DNA of 64,000 bases from Streptomyces sp. NRRL S-31 (GTDB lineage: Bacteria > Actinomycetota > Actinomycetes > Streptomycetales > Streptomycetaceae). Made by a program: the position numbers and the translations under genes. The notes beneath the pieces are model-generated. The model was given only the letters and a program-made list of their open reading frames with translations, did not search any database and was not told the origin of the DNA. The stretch spans positions 1 through 64,000 of the forward strand of contig NZ_JOCB01000029.1 of the NCBI RefSeq assembly GCF_000718775.1, given 5' to 3'. Position 1 is the stretch's first letter. Each line of letters starts with the position of its first letter. This document shows, one piece after another, positions 1-8,445 of this stretch.

Positions 1-59
1 CCAGGGCGGCGCGCATCCAGGTCACGGACACCCTGCACACCGCCCTGCACCTCGCCTGA
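1..59 (+). CDS. 3' end of an upstream gene (partial)
   Basis: An open frame enters from the left edge and stops at TGA 57-59. The last residues read RAARIQVTDTLHTALHLA. The codons have the GC-rich third positions expected of a Streptomyces gene, but only about 18 codons are visible, so no family can be assigned. The stop is followed by about 170 bases without a convincing gene before the ligase-like CDS at 228. Confidence 0.4.
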   Translation, partial: RAARIQVTDTLHTALHLA

Positions 60-227
60 GGGCACGGCCGGCCGCACCCTGCACCGCCGGACCGGGTGGG
101 CTGTCGAGCGAGGTCCCCGCCGTCACCCTAAGGTTGATCAAGTAGCCGATTTCACAAGGGCCTTCACACCCGGGACCGGGACCCCGACGAGGTCGCGACC
201 GGCCGGGACGGGAGAACGGAGCACGGT

Positions 228-1622
228 ATGAACGACACCGACGACGAGCTGTGGGGGCGTTTCGCCACAGAGGTGGCACGAAGTGTTCCCGCGTACGGGC
301 GCTTCCTCGCCGATCGGGGTATCGACGCGTCGTCGTTGGACCCTTCCGCCCTTCCGTCGCTGCCGGCCATGGACAAGCCCGGATACATTTCCGCGTATCC
401 GCTGCCCGAACGGTGCCGGGACGGTGATCCGCACACCATACAGATGATCTCCACGTCGTCCGGCTCCTCCGGCGTTCCCACCGTCTGGCCCCGGCGTGTC
501 GACGACGGCGAACGTGCGGCCGCCCCCTTCCGTCGTGTCTTCACCGACGCCTTCGGTGCCGACCGCAAGCACACTCTGGCGGTCGTCTGCTTCCCCCTGG
601 GATCGTGGGTCGGTGGCCTCTACACGCTCGACTGCCTCCAGCACTTGGCCCGCACCGGTCTGAAGCTGACGCTGGCGGCGCCCGGGAACAACATCGCCGC
701 CATCCTCCAGACCGTGCGAGCCCTCGCCCCACTCGCCGACCAGACGGTCCTGCTGGGATACCCGCCGTTCCTCAAGGACGTCATCGACGCCGGACGGACC
801 GACGGCGTGCCGTGGGAGCGATACGGGATGCACCTCGTGTTCGCCGGAGAGGTCTTCAGCGAGACCTGGCGCGACGAGGTGTGCCGACGCGCGGGAATCA
901 CCAGTCCGGAAACGGCCACCGCGGGCCTGTACGGCACGGCCGACGCCGGGGTCCTCGCGCACGAGACCCCGGCGAGTATCCGGCTGCGCCGCTCCGTGGC
1001 CTCCACACCCGGGGCCGCCGAGGCCGTGTTCGGCTCCCGGCGACTTCCGTCCCTCATGCGGTACGACTCGGGTATCCGGCGCTTCGACACCGCCGACGGC
1101 GAGCTCTTCCTCACGACGGACGGGGTCGTGCCCCTGGTGCGCTACACGCTCGGCGACACCGGAGGGGCCGCCGCGTACTCCGCGTTGCTGCGCCGGTGCG
1201 CGGAGGCGGGCGTGCCCGCGACCGCACCGGAGCCGGACATGTCCGAGCGCTACGTCTGGCTGTTCGGCCGACCGCTGTTCGCCCTGTCCATGTACGGGGC
1301 CAACATCTACCCGGAGACCATCGCCGCGGGACTGGAGCGCGACGACGCCTACGCCGACCTCACCGGAAAGTTCGTGATGGAGATCGTGGAGGGGGAACAG
1401 CCGCGGCTGCGCGTCATCGCGGAGGTCCTCCCCGGCCGCCCGGTCAGCGACGTCCGTACGGACACCACGTCACTGTCGCTCCTCACCGCCCTGCGCGAGC
1501 AGAACGGCGAGTACGCCAACTATGTGCCCGAACACCTGCAACCACCGCTGTTCGAACTGCGGCCCCACGCGGACACCGCGTACTTCCCCACCGGGGTGAA
1601 GCACCGTTACACACGGGTGTGA
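228..1622 (+). CDS. Phenylacetyl-CoA-ligase-like adenylate-forming enzyme
   Basis: This 464-residue protein looks like a PaaK/LuxE-type adenylate-forming enzyme, which activates a carboxylic acid with ATP, usually before CoA transfer. The AMP-binding Ser/Thr/Gly loop is visible as STSSGSSGVPT at residues 75-85. A GLYGTADAG stretch near residue 235 and YTLGDTGG near residue 310 match the later core motifs. The length is close to the usual 430-450 residues of PaaK. The ATG at 228 has a GGAG-type ribosome site a short distance upstream. A strong hairpin follows the gene. The substrate cannot be read from sequence. The gene converges on the lamin-tail gene, so it may not belong to the cluster on its right. 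Confidence 0.75.
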   Translation: MNDTDDELWGRFATEVARSVPAYGRFLADRGIDASSLDPSALPSLPAMDKPGYISAYPLPERCRDGDPHTIQMISTSSGSSGVPTVWPRRVDDGERAAAPFRRVFTDAFGADRKHTLAVVCFPLGSWVGGLYTLDCLQHLARTGLKLTLAAPGNNIAAILQTVRALAPLADQTVLLGYPPFLKDVIDAGRTDGVPWERYGMHLVFAGEVFSETWRDEVCRRAGITSPETATAGLYGTADAGVLAHETPASIRLRRSVASTPGAAEAVFGSRRLPSLMRYDSGIRRFDTADGELFLTTDGVVPLVRYTLGDTGGAAAYSALLRRCAEAGVPATAPEPDMSERYVWLFGRPLFALSMYGANIYPETIAAGLERDDAYADLTGKFVMEIVEGEQPRLRVIAEVLPGRPVSDVRTDTTSLSLLTALREQNGEYANYVPEHLQPPLFELRPHADTAYFPTGVKHRYTRV

Positions 1623-1701
1623 GCCGGCGGCACACCCGAGGCCAGAACACGTGGTCGGCGCCGCCGAGTGTCCGCGATCGATCGCGGCGGTGGCGGCCGC
1701 C

Positions 1702-1741
1702 GGGTGTGCGGTGGGACCGGAGTCCGTCCCACCGCACACCC
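1702..1741. terminator. Bidirectional hairpin terminator
   Basis: Two perfect 16-base arms (1702-1717, 1726-1741) enclose an 8-base loop. The hairpin sits between the convergent ligase-like and lamin-tail genes and has no U-tract, as is common in Streptomyces. Confidence 0.75.
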
Positions 1742-1760
1742 GCGCCTGCGGCGACGACGG

Positions 1761-2624
1761 CTACGGCGTCGTGCTCTTGTTGAAGCCCTTGTCCAGGTAG
1801 GGGTACTGGTCCACGACGAAACCGTCGTGGACCAGGCGAGCGATGCCGCCCTGGTCCCGCCAGACCTCCTTGGCGGAGCCGAAGGAGAAGCTGCCGGACT
1901 CCGGGTGGTTCTCGTTGGTGTAGACGCGGTAGCGCTGGCCGGGCTGGATGACCGTCCCCGGCGGGAAGGTGTAGGCGTGCCCGGTGGGCTTGGCCTCGAC
2001 CTTCCAGTCCGTCAGGTCCTGCGGCCCACCGCCCTTGTTGAAGATCTCGACGTACTCGTCGGGCTGACCCGTGCCGTTGCCCACGTAGCGCAGGTCGGAG
2101 ATGATCACGTCCGGTTCCTCGAGCGTGAACATGCAGACGACCTCGGCGAAGTTGATCCCGCCCTCGGGGCTGCGGAACTGCCGGACGATCTGGCCGCCGC
2201 GCTTGAACCCGCTCAGCACCGCCTTGTACTGCTTGCCGTCGATCGTGACCGACTGGGGGTGGATGAACTCCTGGAGGTCGACCAGGTCGTCGTCCGCGGG
2301 ACTGCTGCCGGTGGTGTTGGGCGTCTCGTTGTGGTGGAAGGAGAAGTCCAGGCCCGTCCTGCTGCCGTCCTCGAACATGACGTCGATGGTGAGCTTGACG
2401 TCGAACTGGCTCGGCTGGACGTTGGTGGGGAGATTGCGGTGGACGAAGGTACCGACGACGAACTCGGTGCCGTCGAGCTGGACGTCCGCGGCCGCGCCAC
2501 GGAACTGGTACCCGCTCTGCGAACCGCTGCTGCCCCACCGGACATCCGCGGTGCCGAGCCCGTCGACCGGTGAGATGGCCGGGGTGGTGGAGGGGAAGAC
2601 GCCGGAGGTGACGACGGTGGTCAT
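1761..2624 (-). CDS. Choice-of-anchor K / lamin-tail domain protein
   Basis: This 287-residue protein has two recognisable parts. Residues about 40-170 resemble the choice-of-anchor K domain (FVVGTFVHRNLPTN, a HHNETPNT stretch, then a Gly-Phe end). Residues about 190-270 form a lamin-tail domain, with ISDLRYVGNG, DEYVEIFNKGG, the LTDWKV strand and the PGQRYRVYTN strand. These modules usually occur in exported bacterial proteins, yet no signal peptide is present here. The ATG at 2624 has a GCAGGAG ribosome site. A MITE-like element begins about 20 bases upstream, and the next gene on this strand starts beyond it. Its role is unknown; a structural or binding function is inferred from the domains. 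Confidence 0.8.
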   Translation of the reverse strand: MTTVVTSGVFPSTTPAISPVDGLGTADVRWGSSGSQSGYQFRGAAADVQLDGTEFVVGTFVHRNLPTNVQPSQFDVKLTIDVMFEDGSRTGLDFSFHHNETPNTTGSSPADDDLVDLQEFIHPQSVTIDGKQYKAVLSGFKRGGQIVRQFRSPEGGINFAEVVCMFTLEEPDVIISDLRYVGNGTGQPDEYVEIFNKGGGPQDLTDWKVEAKPTGHAYTFPPGTVIQPGQRYRVYTNENHPESGSFSFGSAKEVWRDQGGIARLVHDGFVVDQYPYLDKGFNKSTTP

Positions 2625-2645
2625 GGTGTCTGGCTCCTGCTCTCT

Positions 2646-2811
2646 CTAGGGTCTTTCGTTTGGATCAGGCCGGATCAGGGAGCGGGGTCCGGTGCCGTGC
2701 ATCGCAAGGCGGAGGAGGGCGCCATGGCGGAGCCATGGCAACCGACGACAACGCGGCGAGGCGCGGTGCCGGGCCCCGCGAGCCCGGCCTGATCCAAACG
2801 AGAGGCCCTAG
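2646..2811. mobile_element. MITE-like element with 28-bp terminal inverted repeats
   Basis: The arms 2646-2673 and 2784-2811 match at 26 of 28 positions. Both begin CTAGGG at the outer edge and share TCGTTTGGATCAGGCCGG on the inner side. The 110-base core encodes nothing. The CTAG at each end could be a target-site duplication, as made by some IS5-family elements. The right-hand CTAG supplies the TAG stop codon of the gene at 2808-3425. It looks like a non-autonomous element mobilised in trans by an IS transposase. Confidence 0.7.
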
Positions 2812-3425
2812 TCCTCGTCCTCGATGACCTCGGCCTTGAGCTTGGCCGGGGGCGCGGTGCCGATCTGGGCGAGACCGTCGGTACGGCGGCCGGGCGAGGC
2901 ACCGTCGACGGCTTCGAGACCGCAGGTGTAGACGATGCAGTCCTTGTCCTGGTCGGTGGTGTTCAGGTGCACGTGGAAGCGGAACGTCAGCGTGCGCCCG
3001 TCGTCGCTGACCTTGGCCTGGACGGGGGGCAGACCGCCGCCCGTGGTCTGGTCCATGCGCTTGTACTGGGCGCCGACCACACCGTTCCAGCGGAACCCGG
3101 TGGGGGCGGTGAACACGTGGTCCCGCTCGCCGGCGTCCACGGTCTCGTTCCAGTTCGGCGTGCGCACACAGACGTTGATGGTGGTGCCGAGCCCGCCGGG
3201 GGCGTCCTCGACACCGCCCTCCTGCCACACCACGAGGGCGAGTTTCTCGGCTTCGGCCCGGGCCTGTTCGTAGCCCCAGTCGTAGCCGTTCGCGTAGTGG
3301 TCCTTCTCGCCCCGTGCGCCGTCGCGCGGGGGGTCGGCGTACGGACGGCCGGCGAGCGCGTCGGCACGCCCCTGCTCCTCTCCCCGTTTGTAGGCTTCCT
3401 TCTTGGGCGTCACTTCAGTGGCCAT
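2808..3425 (-). CDS. Cytoplasmic protein with shared C-terminal beta-rich domain
   Basis: I do not recognise this 205-residue protein from a named family. Residues 1-65 are charged and probably helical (EAYKRGEEQGRADALAGRP). Residues about 65-205 resemble the C-terminal part of the NHL protein (3862-5520) and nearly all of the 156-residue protein at 9285-9755. Shared marks are VEDAPGG, a TAPTGF strand, a DDGR/LTF pair, a PGR-TDG turn, a KLKA strand and an acidic end (DED). There is no signal peptide or membrane segment. The gene diverges from the NHL gene. Its stop codon lies inside the CTAG end of the neighbouring MITE-like element, so the original C-terminus may have been altered by insertion. 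Confidence 0.75.
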   Translation of the reverse strand: MATEVTPKKEAYKRGEEQGRADALAGRPYADPPRDGARGEKDHYANGYDWGYEQARAEAEKLALVVWQEGGVEDAPGGLGTTINVCVRTPNWNETVDAGERDHVFTAPTGFRWNGVVGAQYKRMDQTTGGGLPPVQAKVSDDGRTLTFRFHVHLNTTDQDKDCIVYTCGLEAVDGASPGRRTDGLAQIGTAPPAKLKAEVIEDED

Positions 3426-3787
3426 CTCCGCGTCCTCCTGGAGCTGTGGTCGAAGGGTTGCGTGTCGCGTGGAACAGGGGCGCCCTCGAAATGCGCCGGG
3501 CCGTCGTCCGCGTCCATGGTTAGCCCGGGATCACGAGCACTATGCCGCCTTTCCCCCTTTTGCGATGCCGGATCGATTCTGCGTCGCTTGTTCGAGTGGA
3601 GCTGAGGCGCACGGGGGGCGCGTGGGAGTGCGGCGCATCGGGCTCACACCCGCTCAACTCACCGGCGCTCGTGGGGGTCCGTCTCCGGCGGCTCCTCCCT
3701 CGTGCGGGTGGCGCGTCCGGTGTGCTGCACCCGTGGGCCGTGACCGGACCGGTATGCAGGGGGCGACGGTTCGGAAAGGAGACTGGC
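3426..3787. other. Divergent intergenic region
   Basis: About 360 bases separate the gene at 3425 (minus) from the small ORF at 3788 (plus). The stretch must hold the promoters of both units. I see no convincing long palindrome or RNA gene. A strong GGAAAGGAGA ribosome site lies at its right end, just before the ATG at 3788. Confidence 0.5.
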
Positions 3788-3865
3788 ATGCGGGTGACGA
3801 CGCCGTGGAAGGTGCGTGACGCCGTGCGGGCGCCACTGCGACACCCCCGGGCGGTGACGGCATGA
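3788..3865 (+). CDS. 25-residue basic ORF coupled to the NHL gene
   Basis: An ATG at 3788 follows a strong GGAAAGGAGA ribosome site. It opens a 25-codon frame beginning MRVTTPWKVRDAVRAP, with seven basic residues and no acidic residue except one Asp. Its TGA overlaps the NHL start codon as ATGA (3862-3865). The NHL gene has only a weak ribosome site of its own, so this ORF probably drives its translation by coupling. Whether the peptide itself has a function is unknown. Confidence 0.45.
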   Translation: MRVTTPWKVRDAVRAPLRHPRAVTA

Positions 3866-5520
3866 CGGCGCACACCACGGCCCCGGCGGGGCAGCCGGTC
3901 GCCTTGGACGGACCCGAGCCGCTGGTCACCATGGCGGGGGACGGCACCGCCGGCTTCCGCGGGGACGGGCTGCCGGCGGCGACGGCGCGGCTCGCCTTCC
4001 CGGCGGACGTGGCCGTGGGACCGGCCGGTGTCCTCATCGCCGACCACGCCAACCACCGGGTCCGCCGCATCGACCCCACGGGCGTCATCACCACCGTCGC
4101 GGGGGACGGACTGCGCGGCTTCGGCGGCGACGGAGCGGAGGCGGTACGGGCCCGGCTGGGCTTCCCGTCGGCCCTCGCGGTCGGCGCGGACGGCGGTGTG
4201 TTCGTCGCCGACGAGCTGAACCACCGGGTCCGCCGCATCGACCCCACGGGCGTCATCACCACCGTCGCGGGGGACGGCACGCGCGGCGACGACGGTGATA
4301 CCGGTGACGGCGGACCGGCCGCCCGCGCACGGCTGGACGCTCCCTGCGCGCTGGCCATGGACGGCTCCGGACGCCTGTACGTCGGCGAGGCGGGCACCCG
4401 CCGGGTGCGCGGGATCGGCACGGACGGTGTCATCAGCACGGTCGTCGCCGCGTCCGGACGGCCTGCGGGCGCGGGCGCGGCCGACGCCGGTGACGCGTTC
4501 CTGCCCGCCGGCTTGGCGGTCGACGGGGCGGGCCGGCTCCACATCGCCGACCCGGTGGGCCGTCGGGTGCTGCTGCTGGACGAGGACGGCACGCTCCGGG
4601 TGCTGGCCGGTCCGCCGGGCGGCGGCGACGGCGCCGTGGCGGTCGACTGGAGCGCACCGTGCGCGGTGGCGGTCGACGCCCAGGGAGCGGTCTATGTCGC
4701 CGACATGAACGGACACCGCGTGTGGCGGCTGACCGGGCGAACGGCGGACGTCGTGGCCGGGGCGGAACCCACGGCCGACGAGGCGGTGCGGCCCACCGCC
4801 GGCTCCGCCCTCGCGTACCCGCGCGGTCTGGCCGTGGACCCGGCCGGCCGGCTGCTCGTGGCGGACAACTTCCACCACCGCGTCGCGGCCCTCCCCCTCA
4901 CCGTCGCGCCCCCCGTCGAAGCCGACGAGGAGGACACGGGCGGAACCCCTCGACCCGACACCGGAGCCGACAGCGCGCCGGACACAGGCGAAACCCCGCA
5001 GCCCGACACCGGAGCCGACAGCGCGCCGGACACGGGCGGAACCCCTCGACCCGACACCGGCACTGACGGCACGCAGGGTGCGCCGGAGGCCGTCGTGGCG
5101 CGGCTGCTGGTGCGGCAGGAGGTCGGGGTGGAGATTCCGCGCGGCGGCGGCGAGTTGCTCCACGTACGGGTCTCGTCCACCGACGCCTGGGCGCCCGGAC
5201 GCGTGGAGCACCGCTTCACCGCGCCGACCGGTCTCGTCTTCGACGGCCGGGCGACGTGCGCGTACTACCGCGTGGACGGTTCCGTGGTCGCCGCACCGGA
5301 GCCGGCGGCGGCGGTGCGGGAGGGCGGCAGGCTGCTGTCCGTCACCGATGAACCCCGGTTGAACACGCCCGGGAACCCGGCGGCGGCCCTCGTCTACACC
5401 CTCGGCGTCCGGGCCCGGGCGGACGCCGAGCCGGGCCGGTACTCCGACGGCCGGGCGGTGATCGCGGGCCAGCCGGAGGTCCGGCTGAAGGCGAGCGTCC
5501 TGGGGGACGACGAGGACTGA
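3862..5520 (+). CDS. NHL-repeat beta-propeller protein with shared C-terminal domain
   Basis: The 552-residue product begins with about six NHL blades (residues about 15-345). Typical blade strands are visible, such as VLIADHANHRVRRID, GVITTVAGDG and GLAVDPAGRLLVADN. The first two blades share a 17-residue segment almost exactly at DNA level, which points to recent blade duplication. A linker at residues 358-405 holds three copies of a 16-residue acidic Pro/Thr repeat. Residues about 410-552 form the cluster's shared beta-rich domain, with FTAPTGLVFDG, EPGRYSDGRA, VRLKASVL and the acidic end DDED. There is no signal peptide. The propeller is probably a protein- or ligand-binding scaffold inside the cell. 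Confidence 0.85.
   Translation: MTAHTTAPAGQPVALDGPEPLVTMAGDGTAGFRGDGLPAATARLAFPADVAVGPAGVLIADHANHRVRRIDPTGVITTVAGDGLRGFGGDGAEAVRARLGFPSALAVGADGGVFVADELNHRVRRIDPTGVITTVAGDGTRGDDGDTGDGGPAARARLDAPCALAMDGSGRLYVGEAGTRRVRGIGTDGVISTVVAASGRPAGAGAADAGDAFLPAGLAVDGAGRLHIADPVGRRVLLLDEDGTLRVLAGPPGGGDGAVAVDWSAPCAVAVDAQGAVYVADMNGHRVWRLTGRTADVVAGAEPTADEAVRPTAGSALAYPRGLAVDPAGRLLVADNFHHRVAALPLTVAPPVEADEEDTGGTPRPDTGADSAPDTGETPQPDTGADSAPDTGGTPRPDTGTDGTQGAPEAVVARLLVRQEVGVEIPRGGGELLHVRVSSTDAWAPGRVEHRFTAPTGLVFDGRATCAYYRVDGSVVAAPEPAAAVREGGRLLSVTDEPRLNTPGNPAAALVYTLGVRARADAEPGRYSDGRAVIAGQPEVRLKASVLGDDED
4933..5076. repeat. Three tandem 48-bp repeats in the NHL linker
   Basis: Units start at 4933, 4981 and 5029. Units one and two differ at only a few positions and unit three diverges in its second half. 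Each encodes DTGGTPRPDTGADSAP or a close variant, forming a flexible acidic linker. Confidence 0.9.
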
Positions 5521-5714
5521 GCCCGCGCTGCCCGCCCCTCCGCGCCGCCCTGCCGCGCCGCCCGGCCGCGCCGCCCGGCCGCCTTGTCCGCCATAAGGGG
5601 CTGTTCGCGATTCCAAACCTCGAATGCGGAGGTGAACGTTTCTTTGCTCCCAGCTCACCCGGGCGGTGTGTGCGGATTGCTACGTCGTGCGAACAATGAG
5701 TTAGCTTTCGAAAC

Positions 5715-6800
5715 GTGACTACGGCCACCCTGCCCAGACTCGGGCCGCCGGGGCCCTTCCCGCACGCCCCGCTCACCCACCCGCTCGACCGCAAGTGGCT
5801 GCACTACGCGTTCCTGTCGCGGTGCGGCCGGCAAGCGCTGATCGCCAACCTGTCCGTGCTGGGTTCCTCCGCGGGAGAGGTCTTCGCGGACCCGGGCGCT
5901 CCGGTCACCGGGCGGCGCAGCGGCACCGGCACGGCGGCCGAGGGGCAGCACATGGCGATCCTCCTCGTCTACGACGAGGAACTGGGTTGGAGCGCGACGC
6001 AGTTCAACGCCGACCAGCCGGAAGTGCCGTGGTCGGCGTTCCGGTTGCCGCATCCGCACGGCGCGGCCGGCGCGTTCCGGGTGGCCGCCCGTTCGGCGGC
6101 GCCGGCGGTCGACGTGCGGCTCACCCGCACCAGCAGGCCGTGCACCTCGCAGTGCGCCCCCTTCGGCGACGACGAGCACCTGCGATGGCAGTCGGAACCG
6201 GGCGTCCTGGGCACGGGCACCCTGCGGCACGCCGACGGCACGGTCACGACGACGGACCTGCTGGGCTACCACGAACGGGTGCGCGGCCGGTGGTCCTGGC
6301 CCACGCTCGGCGGCTGGGTGTTCGGTTTCGTCAACGACCCTTCCGGCCCGGCCGACGCCGCCCCGCCCTCGGCGGTCGTCTTCACCCTCCTCCAGCCCAC
6401 TCGTCCGGCGGACGCGGCCAACGGTTCGGTCATGCTGTGGCGCGACGGACGCATGGTGCGGCACTTCCCGCGCCGCAACCTGCGGGTCGCGGTCAGCGGC
6501 AGCCTGGACCGTGACCGGGTGGTGATGGTCCCGCCGCTGGCGGACGTGCTGGGCACCCCGCCGACGGCCGCGGTGCCCGGCCGGCTGCTGATCACGGCCC
6601 GCCTCGGCGACGACCGTCTCGTCCTCGACTTCCGCTCCCGCACGTCGGGCCGGATCGCCAACCCCTCCGAGACGAGCCTGCATCCGTTCAGCGTGCACGA
6701 GACCCTCGGCCCGTGTACGGTCCACGGCCGGGTCGGCGGGCGTGACATCGGCTTCCGCACCCAGGGCATCGTGGAGTTCGCGGGTGGCGCCCATGACTGA
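5715..6800 (+). CDS. CrtC/AttH-like lipocalin-fold protein, possible terpenoid-modifying enzyme
   Basis: This 361-residue protein resembles the CrtC (carotenoid 1,2-hydratase), AttH and tocopherol-cyclase-like superfamily of double lipocalin-like barrels. Visible marks are an N-terminal WLHYAFLSRCGRQALIANLSVLGS strand pair (quoted in part: LIANLSVLGSS), the central GYHE motif near residue 184 followed by GRWSWPTLGGWVFGFV, and the ending IGFRTQGIVEFAGG. Some members of this superfamily hydrate or cyclise isoprenoids. The next gene overlaps it and encodes a polyprenyl diphosphate synthase, which supports an isoprenoid substrate. The family assignment rests on motif resemblance only. The GTG at 5715 is the first reasonable start and has a weak ribosome site. 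Confidence 0.55.
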   Translation: MTTATLPRLGPPGPFPHAPLTHPLDRKWLHYAFLSRCGRQALIANLSVLGSSAGEVFADPGAPVTGRRSGTGTAAEGQHMAILLVYDEELGWSATQFNADQPEVPWSAFRLPHPHGAAGAFRVAARSAAPAVDVRLTRTSRPCTSQCAPFGDDEHLRWQSEPGVLGTGTLRHADGTVTTTDLLGYHERVRGRWSWPTLGGWVFGFVNDPSGPADAAPPSAVVFTLLQPTRPADAANGSVMLWRDGRMVRHFPRRNLRVAVSGSLDRDRVVMVPPLADVLGTPPTAAVPGRLLITARLGDDRLVLDFRSRTSGRIANPSETSLHPFSVHETLGPCTVHGRVGGRDIGFRTQGIVEFAGGAHD

Positions 6801-8445
6801 GACCGCGCCCGCGCTCACGGGTGCCCGGCTGCTGGACGAGACCGTCACCGCGCTGTCCGACCGGGCGCCGGCCATCCTCGCCGCCGCCGCCGACCAACTG
6901 CGCGACATCCGGCTCGGCCTGCACTTCAACGACGGCAGCCACGCCACCCTCACCGCGCTGCACAGCCGTATCGTCGTGGAGCGGGACCGCTGCCCGGAGC
7001 CGGACGTCGAGGTCGTCTTCGACGACCGGGCCATGAACCTGCTGTTCGACCTCCAGCGCCCGCCCGTCGGCCAGGTCCTGCCCGAGAGCCTCGACGTCCG
7101 CGGCTCCCGGGACGACGCCCTCGCCGTGTGGCGCGCCTTCACCCTGCTGTCCCAGCGCGCGGCCGGCCTGCGCAGCATGCAGGAACTCTGGGGCAGCTAC
7201 CGCGAGCAGGTGCCGCAGCTGTGGGGGAGCGCGGCGCCCGCCGCCCGGGAACCGGCCGGCGAACCGGTCGACTGGACGGCGCTGGACTTCCTGGCCCGGC
7301 TCTCGCCCGAGGACGCGCCCGCGCCGCCCGCGCTGATCGGCGACACCACCGTCCGGCCCGCACGCATGCTGTGGGACGGCCGTGTCTCCACCAGCTGGTC
7401 GCTGGAGGACCCCGTCCGCGACGCGGACCTGATGGAGACCATGCGCCGGTGCCGGGCCCGCACCAACGAGGAGATCGAACGGCTGCTGCCGGACCGCGAG
7501 CCGCGCGCCGAGCTGTACGACCTGATGCGCTCCTACCCGGCCCGGCAGGGCAAGGGGCTGCGGCCCACCCTGACCATCGCGGCCTGCGCCGCCTTCGGCG
7601 GGCGCCCCGACGACGCCGTACGCGCCGCCGCCGCGCTGGAGCTGTTCCACAACGGCTTCCTCGTCCACGACGACATCGCCGACGAGTCCACCCACCGGCG
7701 CGGGCTGCCCACCATGCACGAGGAGCACGGGCTGGGCCTGGCCGTCAACGTCGGCGACGGACTGAACCTGCTCGCAGTGGACGCCGTCCTGTCCAACCTG
7801 GAGACGCTCGGCCTGGTCCGCACCCTCGGCCTCATCCACGAGGCGGTGCACATGTGCCGGGAGTCGATCGAGGGCCAGGCCATGGAGCTGGGCTGGATCC
7901 GCCACGAGACCGTGCCCGAGACCGACGACGCCTACTTCACGATGAGCACCAAGAAGACCGGCTGGTACACGTGCATGAGCCCGTGCCGCATCGGAGCCGT
8001 CTGCGCCGGCGTCACCGACCCCGCCGTACTGCGCCGGTTCGACGAGGCGTTCCGCCTGATCGGCATCGCCTTCCAGATCCAGGACGACATCCTGAACCTG
8101 GTCGGCGAGGAGGCCCTCTACGGCAAGGAGCCCCTCGGGGACCTGCTCGAGGGCAAGCGCACGGTGATGCTGATCCACCTCTTCCGCACCGCCCGCCCCT
8201 ACGAGAGGCCGCGCCTCTTCGACGTCCTGCGGCAGCGCCGCACCGACAAGACCCAGCAGCACGCCGAGGAGCTCCTCGCCGCGATGCGGCGGCACGGCTC
8301 CATCGAGTACGCCACCGAACTCGCCGACCGGCTCGCCGCCGAAGGCATCGCCCGCTTCGAGGAAGACCTGCGGATCATCCCCGAGAACGAGGGCAAAGCC
8401 GTCCTGCGGCAGATCGCCCACTACGTCACCTCAAGGCCACTGTGA
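6793..8445 (+). CDS. Polyprenyl diphosphate synthase with SCP2-like N-terminal domain
   Basis: The ATG at 6793 overlaps the end of the previous gene by 8 bases, giving 550 residues; ordinary polyprenyl synthases have 300-370. The C-terminal part (about 215-550) is a trans-isoprenyl diphosphate synthase that extends allylic diphosphates with isopentenyl diphosphate. It shows GKGLRPTL, the first Asp-rich motif DDIAD at 293-297 (FHNGFLVHDDIAD), a GQAMEL helix, and FQIQDDILN near 431, where the second motif has Asn at its last position. Residues about 20-130 resemble a sterol-carrier SCP2 domain (DVEVVFDDRAMNLLFDLQ, then VLPESLDVRGSRDDALAVW). An in-frame lipid-binding domain on a prenyl synthase is unusual. 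A 54-base-longer version starts upstream but would overlap the previous gene more. Confidence 0.85.
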   Translation: MTETAPALTGARLLDETVTALSDRAPAILAAAADQLRDIRLGLHFNDGSHATLTALHSRIVVERDRCPEPDVEVVFDDRAMNLLFDLQRPPVGQVLPESLDVRGSRDDALAVWRAFTLLSQRAAGLRSMQELWGSYREQVPQLWGSAAPAAREPAGEPVDWTALDFLARLSPEDAPAPPALIGDTTVRPARMLWDGRVSTSWSLEDPVRDADLMETMRRCRARTNEEIERLLPDREPRAELYDLMRSYPARQGKGLRPTLTIAACAAFGGRPDDAVRAAAALELFHNGFLVHDDIADESTHRRGLPTMHEEHGLGLAVNVGDGLNLLAVDAVLSNLETLGLVRTLGLIHEAVHMCRESIEGQAMELGWIRHETVPETDDAYFTMSTKKTGWYTCMSPCRIGAVCAGVTDPAVLRRFDEAFRLIGIAFQIQDDILNLVGEEALYGKEPLGDLLEGKRTVMLIHLFRTARPYERPRLFDVLRQRRTDKTQQHAEELLAAMRRHGSIEYATELADRLAAEGIARFEEDLRIIPENEGKAVLRQIAHYVTSRPL

